Of a stretch of DNA of 64,000 nucleotides, positions 26,211-34,666 are shown one piece after another (within the stretch, counting starts at the first letter, position 1; every line of letters begins with the position of its first letter). The stretch spans positions 744,001 through 808,000 of the forward strand of contig NZ_JAPELY010000002.1 of assembly GCF_026343295.1 (NCBI RefSeq). The letters are read 5' to 3'. The notes beneath the pieces were generated by a model. That model worked only from the letters and a program-made list of their open reading frames with translations. It did no database searches and was not told the origin of the DNA. A program made the translations under genes and the position numbers. This DNA comes from Streptomyces sp. NBC_00083 (lineage in GTDB: Bacteria; Actinomycetota; Actinomycetes; Streptomycetales; Streptomycetaceae).

Positions 26211-26248
26211 CAGGAGGCCGGACTCCCCATCGGGGGTCCGGCCTCCTG
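26211..26248. terminator. Bidirectional terminator between catA and the CBS gene
   Basis: Perfect 12-bp stem (CAGGAGGCCGGA 26211-26222 with TCCGGCCTCCTG 26237-26248), with CCCC/GGGG also able to pair in the loop. Confidence 0.8.
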
Positions 26249-26265
26249 GCGTACCCGCCGGTCCG

Positions 26266-26664
26266 TCAGCCCGTCAGTGCGCTCTCGCGCCGGGCCGGGG
26301 ACCAGCAGCGGATGATGTCGCGGACCGAGACGATGCCGACCGGGCCGTGGCCGTCGAGGACGATCAGATGGCGGAAGCCGCCGTGGGTCATCGCCTCGGC
26401 GGCGTCGATCAGCGTCCAGGCGGGTGCCGCGAAGACGACGTCGGTGGTGGTGTGGGTGCCGGCCGTCTCGTGGTCCGGGTCCTGGCCCAGGCCGACGGAG
26501 TTGAGGATGTCGCGTTCGGTGAGGATGCCGAGGCCGCTGGTGTCGGGGTCGAGGACGATGGCCGCGCCGACCCGGCGCGCGGACATCAGACGGGCGGCCT
26601 GTCGGAGGGTGTGGGCGGGACCGATGGTGAGGACCATCGTGCTCATGGCGTCACGGACGAGCAT
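26266..26664 (-). CDS. CBS-domain pair protein
   Basis: A 132-residue stand-alone pair of CBS domains, a module that binds adenosine nucleotides. The two domains are residues about 8-65 (SARRVGAAIVLD ... GILTERDIL) and 75-128 (TLIDAAEAMTHGGFRHLIVLD ... GIVSVRDII). There is no attached enzyme, so it probably regulates another protein. The start is the ATG giving MLVRDAMS, with GGAGG about ten bases upstream. It is convergent with catA. Single CBS-pair proteins of this kind are common in Streptomyces and their partners are mostly unknown. Confidence 0.85.
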   Translation of the reverse strand: MLVRDAMSTMVLTIGPAHTLRQAARLMSARRVGAAIVLDPDTSGLGILTERDILNSVGLGQDPDHETAGTHTTTDVVFAAPAWTLIDAAEAMTHGGFRHLIVLDGHGPVGIVSVRDIIRCWSPARRESALTG

Positions 26665-26848
26665 GAAAGGAGCCACCTCCTGGGTGGATTCGACTTCCGG
26701 CACGGCGAACGGAGCCCGCTCCGAAAGGAATTCACACGTTCACAAGTGGGGGGACTCCTAGAGTCGCATCGGGGCGGGCCGTCAACAAGGGCTGAGTAGA
26801 GGTCAGTTGAGGGGCGCGTAAAAGTACGACTCACGCCCCACAGGGGCC

Positions 26849-27655
26849 TCAGGGCTGCGGCGCGTCGCCCAGGTAGCCGAGCAGTTCCTCGTGGAGCAGG
26901 CCGTTGGAGGCCGCCGCGTTGCCGCTGTGCGGGCCCGGCCGGCCGTCGAGGCCGGTGAAGACGCCCCCGGCCTCCTGCACCACGATCACATTGGCCGCCA
27001 TGTCCCACATCGACAGCTCGGGCTCCGCACAGAAGTCCACCGAGCCCTCGGCGACCATCATGTACGGCCAGAAGTCGCCGTACGCCCGGGTCCGCCAGCA
27101 CTCCCGCGTCAGATCGAGGAAGTCGTCGAGCTTGCCCCGCTCCTCCCAGCCGCTCAGCGAGGAGTACGAGAACGAGGCGTCGGCCAGCTCGGAGACGCTG
27201 GACACCTTCAGGCGCGTCGCCGAGGTCAGACTGCGGCCGGTGAACGCGCCGTGGCCCTTCGCCGCCCACCAGCGCCGGTTCAGGGCGGGTGCCGACACCA
27301 CGCCGACCACCGGCTGGAAGCCGTTCTCGCCGGCCTCCATCAGCGAGATCAGGGTCGCCCACACCGGTACGCCGCGGACGTAGTTCTTGGTCCCGTCGAT
27401 CGGGTCGACCACCCAGCGCCGCGGGCCCGTGCCCTCCAGGCCGTACTCCTCGCCGAGGATCGCGTCCCGTGGCCGGGCTCGCTGGAGATGCCCCCGGATG
27501 ACCTCCTCGGCCGCCTTGTCGGCCTCGCTCACCGGCGTCATGTCCGGCTTGGTCTCGACCTTCAGGTCGAGCGCCTTGAACCGGTCCATGGTGGCCGCGT
27601 CGGCGGCGTCGGCGAGAACGTGGGCGAGACGCAGATCATCGTGATAGTCGGGCAT
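26849..27655 (-). CDS. hisN: Histidinol-phosphatase HisN (inositol-monophosphatase fold)
   Basis: A 268-residue metal-dependent phosphatase of the inositol monophosphatase superfamily, matching actinobacterial HisN, which makes histidinol from histidinol phosphate. The metal-site motifs are present: GEEYG, then DPIDGTKNY near residue 94 and the C-terminal WDMAAN near 215. No other his genes are adjacent. The ATG giving MPDYHDDL is chosen because the upstream frame is antisense to the promoter region of the TetR gene. An inositol- or other sugar-phosphatase role cannot be excluded by sequence alone. Confidence 0.85.
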   Translation of the reverse strand: MPDYHDDLRLAHVLADAADAATMDRFKALDLKVETKPDMTPVSEADKAAEEVIRGHLQRARPRDAILGEEYGLEGTGPRRWVVDPIDGTKNYVRGVPVWATLISLMEAGENGFQPVVGVVSAPALNRRWWAAKGHGAFTGRSLTSATRLKVSSVSELADASFSYSSLSGWEERGKLDDFLDLTRECWRTRAYGDFWPYMMVAEGSVDFCAEPELSMWDMAANVIVVQEAGGVFTGLDGRPGPHSGNAAASNGLLHEELLGYLGDAPQP

Positions 27656-27812
27656 GGCCACCACCGTAGCGATCGTCCGCGGTACGGACCACAGCGCCCG
27701 CACTCCGGGACGCCCGTGCGAGCGCCCCCGGCGCCCCTTGACACGTGATTCGCCCGCGTCAACGCTGAACGCGGAGCCGCCCCCAGGCCGTCGGGGGCCC
27801 CGGGAGGCGACC

Positions 27813-28430
27813 ATGCCCACAGCGCGGGAATCCTTACTGGACGCGGCACTCTCGGCGCTCGCGGGACTGCCGTGGCCGGCGGTGCGCATGGTGGACGTGG
27901 CGGCCGTCGCCGGGGTCTCGCGGCAGACGCTCTACAACGAGTTCGGCAGCAAGGAGGGGCTCGCCCGCGCGCTGGTGCGCCGGGAGGCCGATGTTTATCT
28001 GCGCGGCGTCGACAGAGCGCTCGCCCTCCGCTCCGCCCCCGCCGAGCGCCTGGTCGACGTGGCGGAGTGGACGCTCGGCGCCGCCCGCTCCAGCGCCCTG
28101 GTGCGGGCCCTGCTCACGGGCGCCTGGAGCGCACGGCTGCCCGCGCCCTCGGTCCGTACCGGCGCCCCCGTCTCCGCCGTGCCCGCCCAGCGCCGGGCCG
28201 ACGCCGGGGTGCCGGGACCCGCCGAACTCGTCGCCGCGGTACGGGACAGGGCGCTCGCGGTGCTCGAACACGAGGTGCCGGGCGCCGACCCGGTGGAGCT
28301 CGGCCGCTACTGCGAGACCGCGGTACGGCTCGGCCTGTCCTTCGTGGTGGCGCCGGCCGCACGGGCCGGGGGCCACACCGGGCAGCTGCGCGCGATGCTC
28401 GCCGGGTTGCCCGTACGCGCGACGAGGTGA
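27813..28430 (+). CDS. TetR-family regulator
   Basis: A 205-residue TetR-type repressor. The helix-turn-helix lies at residues about 26-50 (VDVAAVAGVSRQTLYNEFGS), and the ligand-binding C-terminal domain is alanine-rich and not recognisable. GGGAGG lies six bases before the ATG; the longer upstream frame is not used. It is convergent with the SMR transporter gene, with stops 46 bp apart, which suggests that it controls that transporter. A short ACAC-TTG-GTGT repeat upstream of the SMR gene could be its site. Confidence 0.85.
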   Translation: MPTARESLLDAALSALAGLPWPAVRMVDVAAVAGVSRQTLYNEFGSKEGLARALVRREADVYLRGVDRALALRSAPAERLVDVAEWTLGAARSSALVRALLTGAWSARLPAPSVRTGAPVSAVPAQRRADAGVPGPAELVAAVRDRALAVLEHEVPGADPVELGRYCETAVRLGLSFVVAPAARAGGHTGQLRAMLAGLPVRATR

Positions 28431-28476
28431 ACGCGCGCCCACGGGTGTGCGTCCCCCACCGCCGTGACGGCGGCGG

Positions 28477-28800
28477 TCAGTGCGCCGAGCCGGAGATCTG
28501 CAGGCCGATCACGCCCACGATGACCAGCGAGATCGACACCAGTTTCAGGGTCGAGACCACATCGCCGAGGAAGACCATGCCGTAGATGGCGGTCCCGGCC
28601 GCCCCGATGCCCGTCCACACCGCGTAGGCGGGCCCCACGTCCAGCTTCCGCAGCGACAGCGTCAGCAGACCGAAGGAGCCCAGCGCGAAGGTGACGAAGG
28701 CGATCGTCGGCCACAGCCGGGTGAAACCGTGCGACAGCTTCAAGCAGACGGCGAACCCCGTTTCGAGGATCCCCGCCACCACGACCAGCAGCCACGCCAT
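28477..28800 (-). CDS. Small multidrug resistance (SMR/SugE-type) transporter
   Basis: A 107-residue four-helix inner-membrane exporter of the SMR family. The membrane-embedded glutamate that binds protons and substrate is present (GILETGF, residue 13), and the YAVWTGIGAAGTAIYG motif matches the SugE/Gdx branch, whose members export guanidinium. SMR proteins act as dimers. GGGAGG lies about nine bases before the ATG. No guanidine riboswitch is recognisable in the short leader. It is next to the TetR gene and 97 bp downstream of rsgA on the same strand. Confidence 0.87.
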   Translation of the reverse strand: MAWLLVVVAGILETGFAVCLKLSHGFTRLWPTIAFVTFALGSFGLLTLSLRKLDVGPAYAVWTGIGAAGTAIYGMVFLGDVVSTLKLVSISLVIVGVIGLQISGSAH

Positions 28801-28846
28801 TGTCCTGGGCCTCCCACAACGCGTCTCGTCGCGAACTGCATGGTCA

Positions 28847-28857
28847 ACACTTGGTGT
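28847..28857. promoter_or_regulatory. Possible operator upstream of the SMR gene
   Basis: A short inverted repeat ACAC-TTG-GTGT within an AT-richer stretch 47 bp before the SMR start. It could be the site of the neighbouring TetR protein, but the arms are only 4 bp. Confidence 0.25.
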
Positions 28858-28897
28858 GATTATGCAATGCGAGGCACGTACCCGCCCGTGGAAACGG

Positions 28898-29911
28898 TCA
28901 GTCCCCCTCGCGTCGCTCCCGTGTCGCGAGCAGACGGCGCAACGAGTACAGCCGGGCCGGATCCGCGTGGCCGTCGGCCACCCACTGGTCCAGCGCGCAC
29001 TCCGCCTCGTCGTGGCTGCACGCGCGCGGACAGTTCTCGGTGCCCGGCACCAGATCGGGGAAGGCCAGGATCACCCGGGACGGATCCACGTGGTGGAGGC
29101 CGAAGGACCGCACGCCCGGGGTGTCCACGACCCAGCCGCCGTCCACGCTGTCCAGGGGCAGCGCGAGCGCGGAGGTGGTGGTGTGCCGGCCCCGCCCGGT
29201 GACCGCGTTGACATGGCCGGTGATGCGCCGCTGCGCCTCCGGCACCAGCGCGTTGACCAGGGTCGTCTTGCCGACGCCCGAGTGGCCCACGAACGCCGTG
29301 ACCCGGCCGTGCAGATGTTCGCGCACCCGGTCCGCCGCGTCGCCCTCGTACAGCTCCTCGCGCGAGGTGACCACGTACGGGACGCCCAACGCGCCGTACA
29401 TCTCCAGGAGTTCGCCGGCCGGAGCCAGGTCCGACTTGGTGAGCACCAGGAGCGGTTCGAGCCCGCCGTCGTACGCCGCGACCAGGCAGCGGTCGATGAG
29501 GCGGGGGCGGGGCTCGGGGTCGGCGAGCGCGGTGACGATGGCGAGCTGGTCGGCGTTGGCGACGACCACGCGCTCGTACGGGTCGTCGTCGTCGGCGGTG
29601 CGCCGCAGCACCGAGGTGCGCTTGCCGATCCGTACGATCCGCGCGAGCGTGTCCTTCTTCCCGGACAGATCGCCCACGATGTCGACCCGGTCGCCCACCA
29701 CGGCCGCCTTGCGGCCCAGTTCGCGGGCCTTCATGGCGTGGATCGAGCGGCCCTCGACCAGGCAGGTGAGCCGGCCGCGGTCCACGGTGAGGACCATGCC
29801 CTCGGCCGCGTCCTCGTGCTTGGGGCGGATGCTGGTGCGGGGGCGGTTGCCCTTGGGGTTGGGGCGGACGCGGATGTCGTCCTCGTCCGGGTTCTTGCCG
29901 TAGCGGCGCAT
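28898..29911 (-). CDS. rsgA: Ribosome small-subunit biogenesis GTPase RsgA
   Basis: A 337-residue circularly permuted GTPase that acts in late maturation of the 30S ribosomal subunit. The order of GTPase motifs is permuted as expected: the G4-like LTKSD comes before the P-loop GHSGVGKTT (about residues 206-214) and DTPG follows. An N-terminal OB fold precedes them, and a C-terminal zinc motif (CPRACSH ... C) is present. The first 35 residues are basic. It starts 15 bp after aroA ends on the same strand, so the two are co-transcribed. Confidence 0.93.
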   Translation of the reverse strand: MRRYGKNPDEDDIRVRPNPKGNRPRTSIRPKHEDAAEGMVLTVDRGRLTCLVEGRSIHAMKARELGRKAAVVGDRVDIVGDLSGKKDTLARIVRIGKRTSVLRRTADDDDPYERVVVANADQLAIVTALADPEPRPRLIDRCLVAAYDGGLEPLLVLTKSDLAPAGELLEMYGALGVPYVVTSREELYEGDAADRVREHLHGRVTAFVGHSGVGKTTLVNALVPEAQRRITGHVNAVTGRGRHTTTSALALPLDSVDGGWVVDTPGVRSFGLHHVDPSRVILAFPDLVPGTENCPRACSHDEAECALDQWVADGHADPARLYSLRRLLATRERREGD

Positions 29912-29926
29912 GGTTCTAGGCCCCGC

Positions 29927-31252
29927 TCAGCTTCCGGACCCCGCCAGCATGGATTCCCACATGTCGGGGAAGTCGGGCAGCGTCTTGGCCGTCGTCGCCA
30001 CGTTCTCGATCTCCACGCCCTCGACGGCGAGGCCGATGATCGCGCCCGCCGTCGCCATCCGGTGGTCGTCGTAGGTGTGGAAGACGCCGCCGTGCAGCGC
30101 GCGCGGGCGGATGTGCAGCCCGTCCTCGGTCTCCGTCACATCGCCGCCGAGCTCGTTGATCTCCTTGGTGAGCGCGGCGAGGCGGTCCGTCTCGTGCAGC
30201 CGCAGGTGGGCGACGCCGCGCAGCGTGGAGGGCGAGTCGGCGAGCGCCGCGACGGCGGCGATGCCCGGAGTGAGTTCGCCGACCTCGCTCAGGTCCACGT
30301 CGATGCCGTGGATGCGGCCGGAGCCCCGGAACACCAGCCCGCGGTCGGTCAGTTGGCAGGTGCCGCCCATCTCCGTGAAGATCTGGCGCAGCTGGTCGCC
30401 GGGCTGGGTGGTGCGGGCCGGCCAGTCCGGGATGACGACGGTGCCGGCGGTGATCAGCGCGGCGGCCAGGAAGGGCTGGGCGTTGGAGAGGTCGGGCTCG
30501 ACGGTCAGGTCGCGGCCGAGCAGCGCGGAGTGGGTGACCCGCCACACGTTGGGCTCGCCGCCCGTCTCCGGCTCGTCGACCTGGGCGCCCACACAGCGCA
30601 GCATGTCGACCGTCATCCGGATGTGCGGCATCGACGGCAGGGCCCCGCCCACGTGGCGTACCTCGACGCCCTGGTTGAAGCGGGGCGCGGAGAGCAGCAG
30701 GGACGAGACGAACTGGGAGCTGGACGAGGCGTCGATCTCCACCCGGCCGCCTTCGAGGGCGCCCGCGCCGTGCACGGTCATGGGGAGCGCGCCGCGGTTG
30801 TCGTCGTCGATGCGGGCGCCGAGCGCGCGCAGTCCCTCGATCACGCCGCCGAGCGGGCGCTCGTAGGAGCGCGGGTCGCCGTCGAAGCGGACCGGGCCGT
30901 CGGCGAGCGCGGCGACCGGGGGAAGGAAGCGCATGACCGTGCCGGCGTTGCCGACGTCGACCGTGGCCGGGCCGTGCAGGCCGGCCGGGATCACGCGCCA
31001 GGCCTCGCCGGAGCCGTCGGGGCCCACGCCCTCCTCGATGCCGACGCCGAGCGTGCGCAGCGCCTCGGCCATCAGGAGGGTGTCGCGGGAGCGGAGGGGG
31101 CGGCGCAGCCAGCCGGGCTCGGCGGCAAGCGCGGCCAGGACGAGCCCGCGATTGGTGACCGATTTCGATCCGGGCACGGTGACCGTCGCGTCGACGGCTT
31201 TGCTCGCGAGAGGGGCGGGCCAGAGGGCGTGGTGCACGGGCGTTTCGGTCAT
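29927..31252 (-). CDS. aroA: 3-phosphoshikimate 1-carboxyvinyltransferase (EPSP synthase)
   Basis: A 441-residue enzyme of the shikimate pathway that joins phosphoenolpyruvate to shikimate 3-phosphate. Motifs seen are the N-terminal PGSKSVTNR (residues about 27-35), the GNAGTVMRFL loop near 100, PSMPHIRMT, and LHETDRLAAL followed by DDHRMA near the end. The start is the ATG giving MTETPVHHALW; the much longer frame upstream lies opposite other genes. It sits 26 bp after the M50 protease gene and 15 bp before rsgA, forming a three-gene unit. Length is normal for the family. Confidence 0.94.
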   Translation of the reverse strand: MTETPVHHALWPAPLASKAVDATVTVPGSKSVTNRGLVLAALAAEPGWLRRPLRSRDTLLMAEALRTLGVGIEEGVGPDGSGEAWRVIPAGLHGPATVDVGNAGTVMRFLPPVAALADGPVRFDGDPRSYERPLGGVIEGLRALGARIDDDNRGALPMTVHGAGALEGGRVEIDASSSSQFVSSLLLSAPRFNQGVEVRHVGGALPSMPHIRMTVDMLRCVGAQVDEPETGGEPNVWRVTHSALLGRDLTVEPDLSNAQPFLAAALITAGTVVIPDWPARTTQPGDQLRQIFTEMGGTCQLTDRGLVFRGSGRIHGIDVDLSEVGELTPGIAAVAALADSPSTLRGVAHLRLHETDRLAALTKEINELGGDVTETEDGLHIRPRALHGGVFHTYDDHRMATAGAIIGLAVEGVEIENVATTAKTLPDFPDMWESMLAGSGS

Positions 31253-31278
31253 GGTCCTTACTTTAGTGGGGCCGTGGA

Positions 31279-31980
31279 CTAGACACCGAGCAGCCAGCGG
31301 CCACCACCGATCAGGGAACAGACAGAAACCGCGTGGAAGAGGAAGAGCCAGAGCGCCGGTGGTACGTGGGTGAGCCGGGCGAGCTGGTCGGCGTCCGAGT
31401 CGCCGTCGTTGTGCCGGCGGCGCTTGCGCTGGAGCTCGAACGCCGGGCGCACGCCGCCGAGCAGCAGGAACCACACGGCCGTGTAGGCGAACGCCGACTG
31501 CACGTCGGGGCCGGTCAGCCAGGAGATCAGCAGGAACGCGGCCCCGGTGACCACCACGGTCAGGACGCCGTACGCGTTGCGGATCATCACCAGCATCGCG
31601 AGGAGCAGCGCGGTGGCCAGCCACAGGAGGAGCGTGACGTGGTGGGCGGTGAGGAGCCAGGCGCCGCCGAGGCCGAGCAGGGGCGGCGCGGTGTAGCCGG
31701 CGGCCGCGGTGAGGATCATCCCCAGGCCGTACGGCTTGCCCCGGCTCACGGTGAGCCCGCTGGTGTCGGAGTGCAGCCGGATGCCGTCGAGGCGGCGGCC
31801 GGAGAGGAGCGCGACCAGGCCGTGGCCGCCCTCGTGGGCGATGGTGATGGCGTTGCGCGACAGCCGCCACAGGCCGTGCGGGACGACGGCGGCGAGCGCG
31901 ACCACGCCGGTCGCGATGACCAGCCACTGGTCCGGCGGGCTCTGGGTGCCGAAGAGCTGGAAGTCTTGCAGCGCGGACAT
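31279..31980 (-). CDS. M50-type membrane metalloprotease
   Basis: A 233-residue polytopic membrane protein of the site-2-protease-like M50 (M50B-like) family. The zinc motif HEGGH lies near residue 49 (ITIAHEGGHGLVALL), and five or six hydrophobic segments follow. The usual second aspartate motif (NxxPxxxxDG) is replaced by something like GGVRPAFELQRKRR, so activity is uncertain. The substrate is unknown. The ATG has no strong ribosome binding site. It is the first gene of the M50-aroA-rsgA unit and is divergent from the SRAP gene. Confidence 0.8.
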   Translation of the reverse strand: MSALQDFQLFGTQSPPDQWLVIATGVVALAAVVPHGLWRLSRNAITIAHEGGHGLVALLSGRRLDGIRLHSDTSGLTVSRGKPYGLGMILTAAAGYTAPPLLGLGGAWLLTAHHVTLLLWLATALLLAMLVMIRNAYGVLTVVVTGAAFLLISWLTGPDVQSAFAYTAVWFLLLGGVRPAFELQRKRRRHNDGDSDADQLARLTHVPPALWLFLFHAVSVCSLIGGGRWLLGV

Positions 31981-32271
31981 GTCGGGGACGGCTCCTCAGG
32001 GGGTACGGGCGCCGTGGCAGTCTGGCACCGGGCACCGCGCTGGTGTGCGGCGGGTCGCTGGTGGGCTGTGGTGGGGAGGACGAGCGCCACCGTGCGAAAG
32101 GTTCCGTCCGCCCCTGGTACGGGCCACCGGACGCGCCCGGCGCCCGGCGCCGCCGGTCTGCCACCCTTGGACGCTGCGGATGGACGCTGCGAAGACGGGG
32201 CACCGCGCCGGTGCGCTGCGGGACGCGGCCGCACGACCCGGCGTCGGTGCGGCTCAGTGGGGAGGCTGGAC

Positions 32272-33087
32272 ATGTGCGGCAGGTACGCGGCGACTCGCGC
32301 GCCCGAGGATCTCGCCGGGGTCTTCGACGTGGAGAGGTGGGACCCGGCCGAGGCGGTGGAGCCCGACTGGAACGTGGCCCCCACCAAGCAGGTCCACGTC
32401 GTCCTCGAACGTCCCCTCAAGGACGCCGACGAGCGCCGCCCGGTGCGCCAGCTGCGCACGCTGAAGTGGGGGCTCGTGCCCGCGTGGGCGAAGTCGCCCG
32501 AGGGCGCGGCCCGGATGATCAACGCGCGGGCCGAGACGGTCCACGAGAAGCCCTCCTTCAAGAAGGCCTTCGCCTCGCGCCGCTGCATCATCCCCGCCGA
32601 CGGCTACTACGAATGGGTCACCGGCACGGGGGAGCGGGAGCTGGAGGTCGAGGGGAAGAAGAAGCGGCCCCGCAAGCAGCCGTACTTCGTCACCCCGGCG
32701 GACGGCTCCGTCTTCGCGATGGCCGGGCTCTACGAGTTCTGGCGCGACCGCACCCTGCCCGACGACCACCCCTCGGCGTGGTGGGTGACCTGCTCGGTCC
32801 TCACCACCGAGGCGGAGACCGGCCCGCTCGGCGTCGCCCCGGCCGAGGGCCCCTCGTCACTCGCCGACATCCACCCCCGGATGCCGCTGATGCTGACCCG
32901 GGACCGCTGGTCGTCGTGGCTCGACCCGGCCCGCCAGGACATCGAGGAGATACGGGGACTGCTCGCGCCGCCGCCGGGCGGCCTGATGCGGGCCTACCCG
33001 GTGCCGACGGCCGTCAGCAACGTGCGCAACAACGGACCCGAACTGCTGACGGAGCTGGAGGGGCCGGAAGAGGGCACCCTGTTCTGA
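32272..33087 (+). CDS. SRAP-family DNA-protein crosslink protein (YedK/HMCES-like)
   Basis: A 271-residue SOS-response-associated peptidase-fold protein, the family that caps abasic sites in single-stranded DNA by a covalent bond from cysteine 2. The N-terminus MCGRYAAT gives the exposed Cys2 after methionine removal, and the conserved PxxxxPxWNVAPT, IIPADGYYEW and HPRMP motifs are present. GGGAGG lies six to seven bases before the ATG, which fixes the start. A charged insertion (EGKKKRPRK) near residue 130 is seen in actinobacterial members. It is divergent from the M50 gene. Confidence 0.92.
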   Translation: MCGRYAATRAPEDLAGVFDVERWDPAEAVEPDWNVAPTKQVHVVLERPLKDADERRPVRQLRTLKWGLVPAWAKSPEGAARMINARAETVHEKPSFKKAFASRRCIIPADGYYEWVTGTGERELEVEGKKKRPRKQPYFVTPADGSVFAMAGLYEFWRDRTLPDDHPSAWWVTCSVLTTEAETGPLGVAPAEGPSSLADIHPRMPLMLTRDRWSSWLDPARQDIEEIRGLLAPPPGGLMRAYPVPTAVSNVRNNGPELLTELEGPEEGTLF

Positions 33088-33138
33088 TCGCCGCTCCGCT
33101 GCCCCGCGCGCGCCCCGTTCTGACGCAGGATGGGGCCC

Positions 33139-33774
33139 GTGAGCGACAGCGAGATCGTTGAGACCGGCGCCGGTGAGGCGCGCATCACGTGGCGGCCCGC
33201 CGCGAAGGCGCGCCTCGTCCTCGCGGTGAGCCACGGCGCGGGCGGCGGCATCGAGGCCCGCGACCTGGTGGCCCTGGCCGCCGCGCTGCCCCCGCTCGGG
33301 GTGAGCGTGGCTCTGGTGGAGCAGCCCTGGCGGGTGGCCGGCAAGAAGCTGGCCCCGGCGCCGAAGACCCTGGACACCGGCTGGCGGGACCTGTGGCCGG
33401 CCCTGGCCGCGAAGGGACTGCCCGTCGTCGCGGGCGGGCGCAGCGCCGGGGCGCGGGTCGCCTGCCGCACGGCGGCGGAGCTCGGCGCGGCCGGGGTCCT
33501 GGCCCTGAGCTTCCCGCTGCACCCGCCGGGCAGGCCGGAGAAGTCCCGGGCACCCGAGCTGCTCGGCGCGGGCGTGCCCACCCTCGTGGTGCAGGGCGGC
33601 AACGACCCCTTCGGCAAGCCCGCCGAATTCCCCGAAGGGCCGTACGAGATGACGGAGGTGCCCGCCGCCGACCACGGGTTCGCCGTGCCGAAACGGGCCG
33701 CGCTCACCCAGCAGGACGCACTGGACGTGATCACCGCGGCGGCCGGCGGCTGGCTCGCCGCGCTCGCCCTCTGA
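33139..33774 (+). CDS. Alpha/beta-hydrolase family protein
   Basis: A 211-residue alpha/beta-hydrolase related to the small KANL3/Tex30-type hydrolases. The nucleophile elbow is GGRSAGA near residue 98, the early oxyanion region is SHGAGGG, and the terminal DHGF supplies the histidine. The substrate is unknown, and there is no signal peptide. The GTG giving VSDSEIVE is chosen because AGGATGG lies at ribosome-binding distance; an ATG three codons earlier abuts AGG too closely. It sits immediately before the sigR promoter. Confidence 0.78.
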   Translation: MSDSEIVETGAGEARITWRPAAKARLVLAVSHGAGGGIEARDLVALAAALPPLGVSVALVEQPWRVAGKKLAPAPKTLDTGWRDLWPALAAKGLPVVAGGRSAGARVACRTAAELGAAGVLALSFPLHPPGRPEKSRAPELLGAGVPTLVVQGGNDPFGKPAEFPEGPYEMTEVPAADHGFAVPKRAALTQQDALDVITAAAGGWLAALAL

Positions 33775-33779
33775 CGCCG

Positions 33780-33805
33780 GGAATGCCGGATGGGGAGCGG
33801 CTGTT
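33780..33805 (+). promoter_or_regulatory. SigR-dependent promoter of sigR (sigRp2-like)
   Basis: GGAAT (33780-33784), an 18-bp spacer and GTT (33803-33805), the SigR consensus. It lies 52 bp before the ATG of the long SigR form. This is the positive feedback promoter known for sigR in Streptomyces coelicolor. Confidence 0.8.
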
Positions 33806-33856
33806 ATGGCCCACGTAAGGGATACGCAGACCAGCTGTGGAGAGGGAGTCCGTCGC

Positions 33857-34666
33857 ATGGGTTCGACCATCTGCCCGAGCCGCAAGGCCGCCTCTGACCT
33901 GGAGTGGACGGTGCTTTCCGCGGCCAGGACCAGCTCTATTCGAGCGGCGGGCGGAGCGGATCGTCGTCTATCCTCCGATTCGAGTGGGTCCGGCATCGGG
34001 CTCAGCACACCGTTCGAGGAGGTGGGTCCGGTCACAGGGACCGACGACGGCCACGTGGAAGAGACCACCGCCGAGCGCAACGCGCGCTTCGAGCGGGACG
34101 CCCTGGGCTACCTCGACCAGATGTACTCGGCGGCGCTGCGCATGACGCGCAACCCGGCCGACGCGGAGGACCTGGTGCAGGAGACGTACGCCAAGGCGTA
34201 CGGGTCGTTCCACCAGTTCCGCGAGGGCACCAACCTGAAGGCTTGGCTCTACCGGATTCTCACCAACACCTTCATCAACTCCTACCGCAAGAAGCAGCGC
34301 GAACCCCAGCGCAGCGCCGCCGAGGAGATCGAGGACTGGCAGCTGGCGCGCGCCGAGTCCCACATGTCCACGGGGCTGCGCTCCGCCGAGTCGCAGGCGC
34401 TCGACCACCTGCCCGACTCGGACGTGAAGGCCGCCCTGCAGGCCATTCCGGAGGAGTTCCGCATCGCCGTGTATCTCGCGGACGTAGAGGGCTTTGCGTA
34501 CAAGGAGATCGCGGACATCATGGGTACACCCATCGGTACGGTGATGTCCCGACTGCACCGGGGCCGCCGCCAGTTGCGCGGAATGCTGGAGGACTACGCC
34601 CGTGACCGCGGGCTCGTCCCGGCCGGCGCCGGTGAGACGGACGAAGCGAAAGGCTCGGGCTCATGA
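33857..34666 (+). CDS. sigR: Sigma factor SigR (long form, with internal short-form start)
   Basis: ECF-type sigma factor for thiol-oxidative stress. Region 2 (YLDQMYSAALRMTRNPADAE, then DLVQETYAKAY) and region 4 (LADVEGFAYKEIADIMG) match SigR closely. Two forms are expected. The long one starts at this ATG (MGSTICPSRK), 269 residues. The short one starts near the internal GTG at 34022 (VGPVTGTD), 214 residues. The gap is exactly 55 residues, the size of the unstable extension reported for the SigR' isoform in S. coelicolor. An in-frame ATG at 33806 overlaps the -10 of the SigR promoter and cannot be used from it. The stop overlaps rsrA (ATGA). Confidence 0.93.
   Translation: MGSTICPSRKAASDLEWTVLSAARTSSIRAAGGADRRLSSDSSGSGIGLSTPFEEVGPVTGTDDGHVEETTAERNARFERDALGYLDQMYSAALRMTRNPADAEDLVQETYAKAYGSFHQFREGTNLKAWLYRILTNTFINSYRKKQREPQRSAAEEIEDWQLARAESHMSTGLRSAESQALDHLPDSDVKAALQAIPEEFRIAVYLADVEGFAYKEIADIMGTPIGTVMSRLHRGRRQLRGMLEDYARDRGLVPAGAGETDEAKGSGS
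34017..34033 (+). promoter_or_regulatory. Internal ribosome binding site for short SigR
   Basis: A perfect AGGAGG (34017-34022) overlaps the in-frame GTG at 34022 and lies eight bases before an in-frame GTC at 34031. The spacing is ideal for GTC and poor for GTG, so the real start of the short form is not obvious. Confidence 0.5.

Noticed and set aside
28801..28870. Guanidine (ykkC-type) riboswitch before the SMR gene
   Set aside because: The leader is too short and lacks the paired ACGR hairpin loops or the ykkC core.
33806..33856. ATG at 33806 as the SigR start
   Set aside because: It overlaps the -10 of the SigR-type promoter, so it would not be in the transcript from that promoter.
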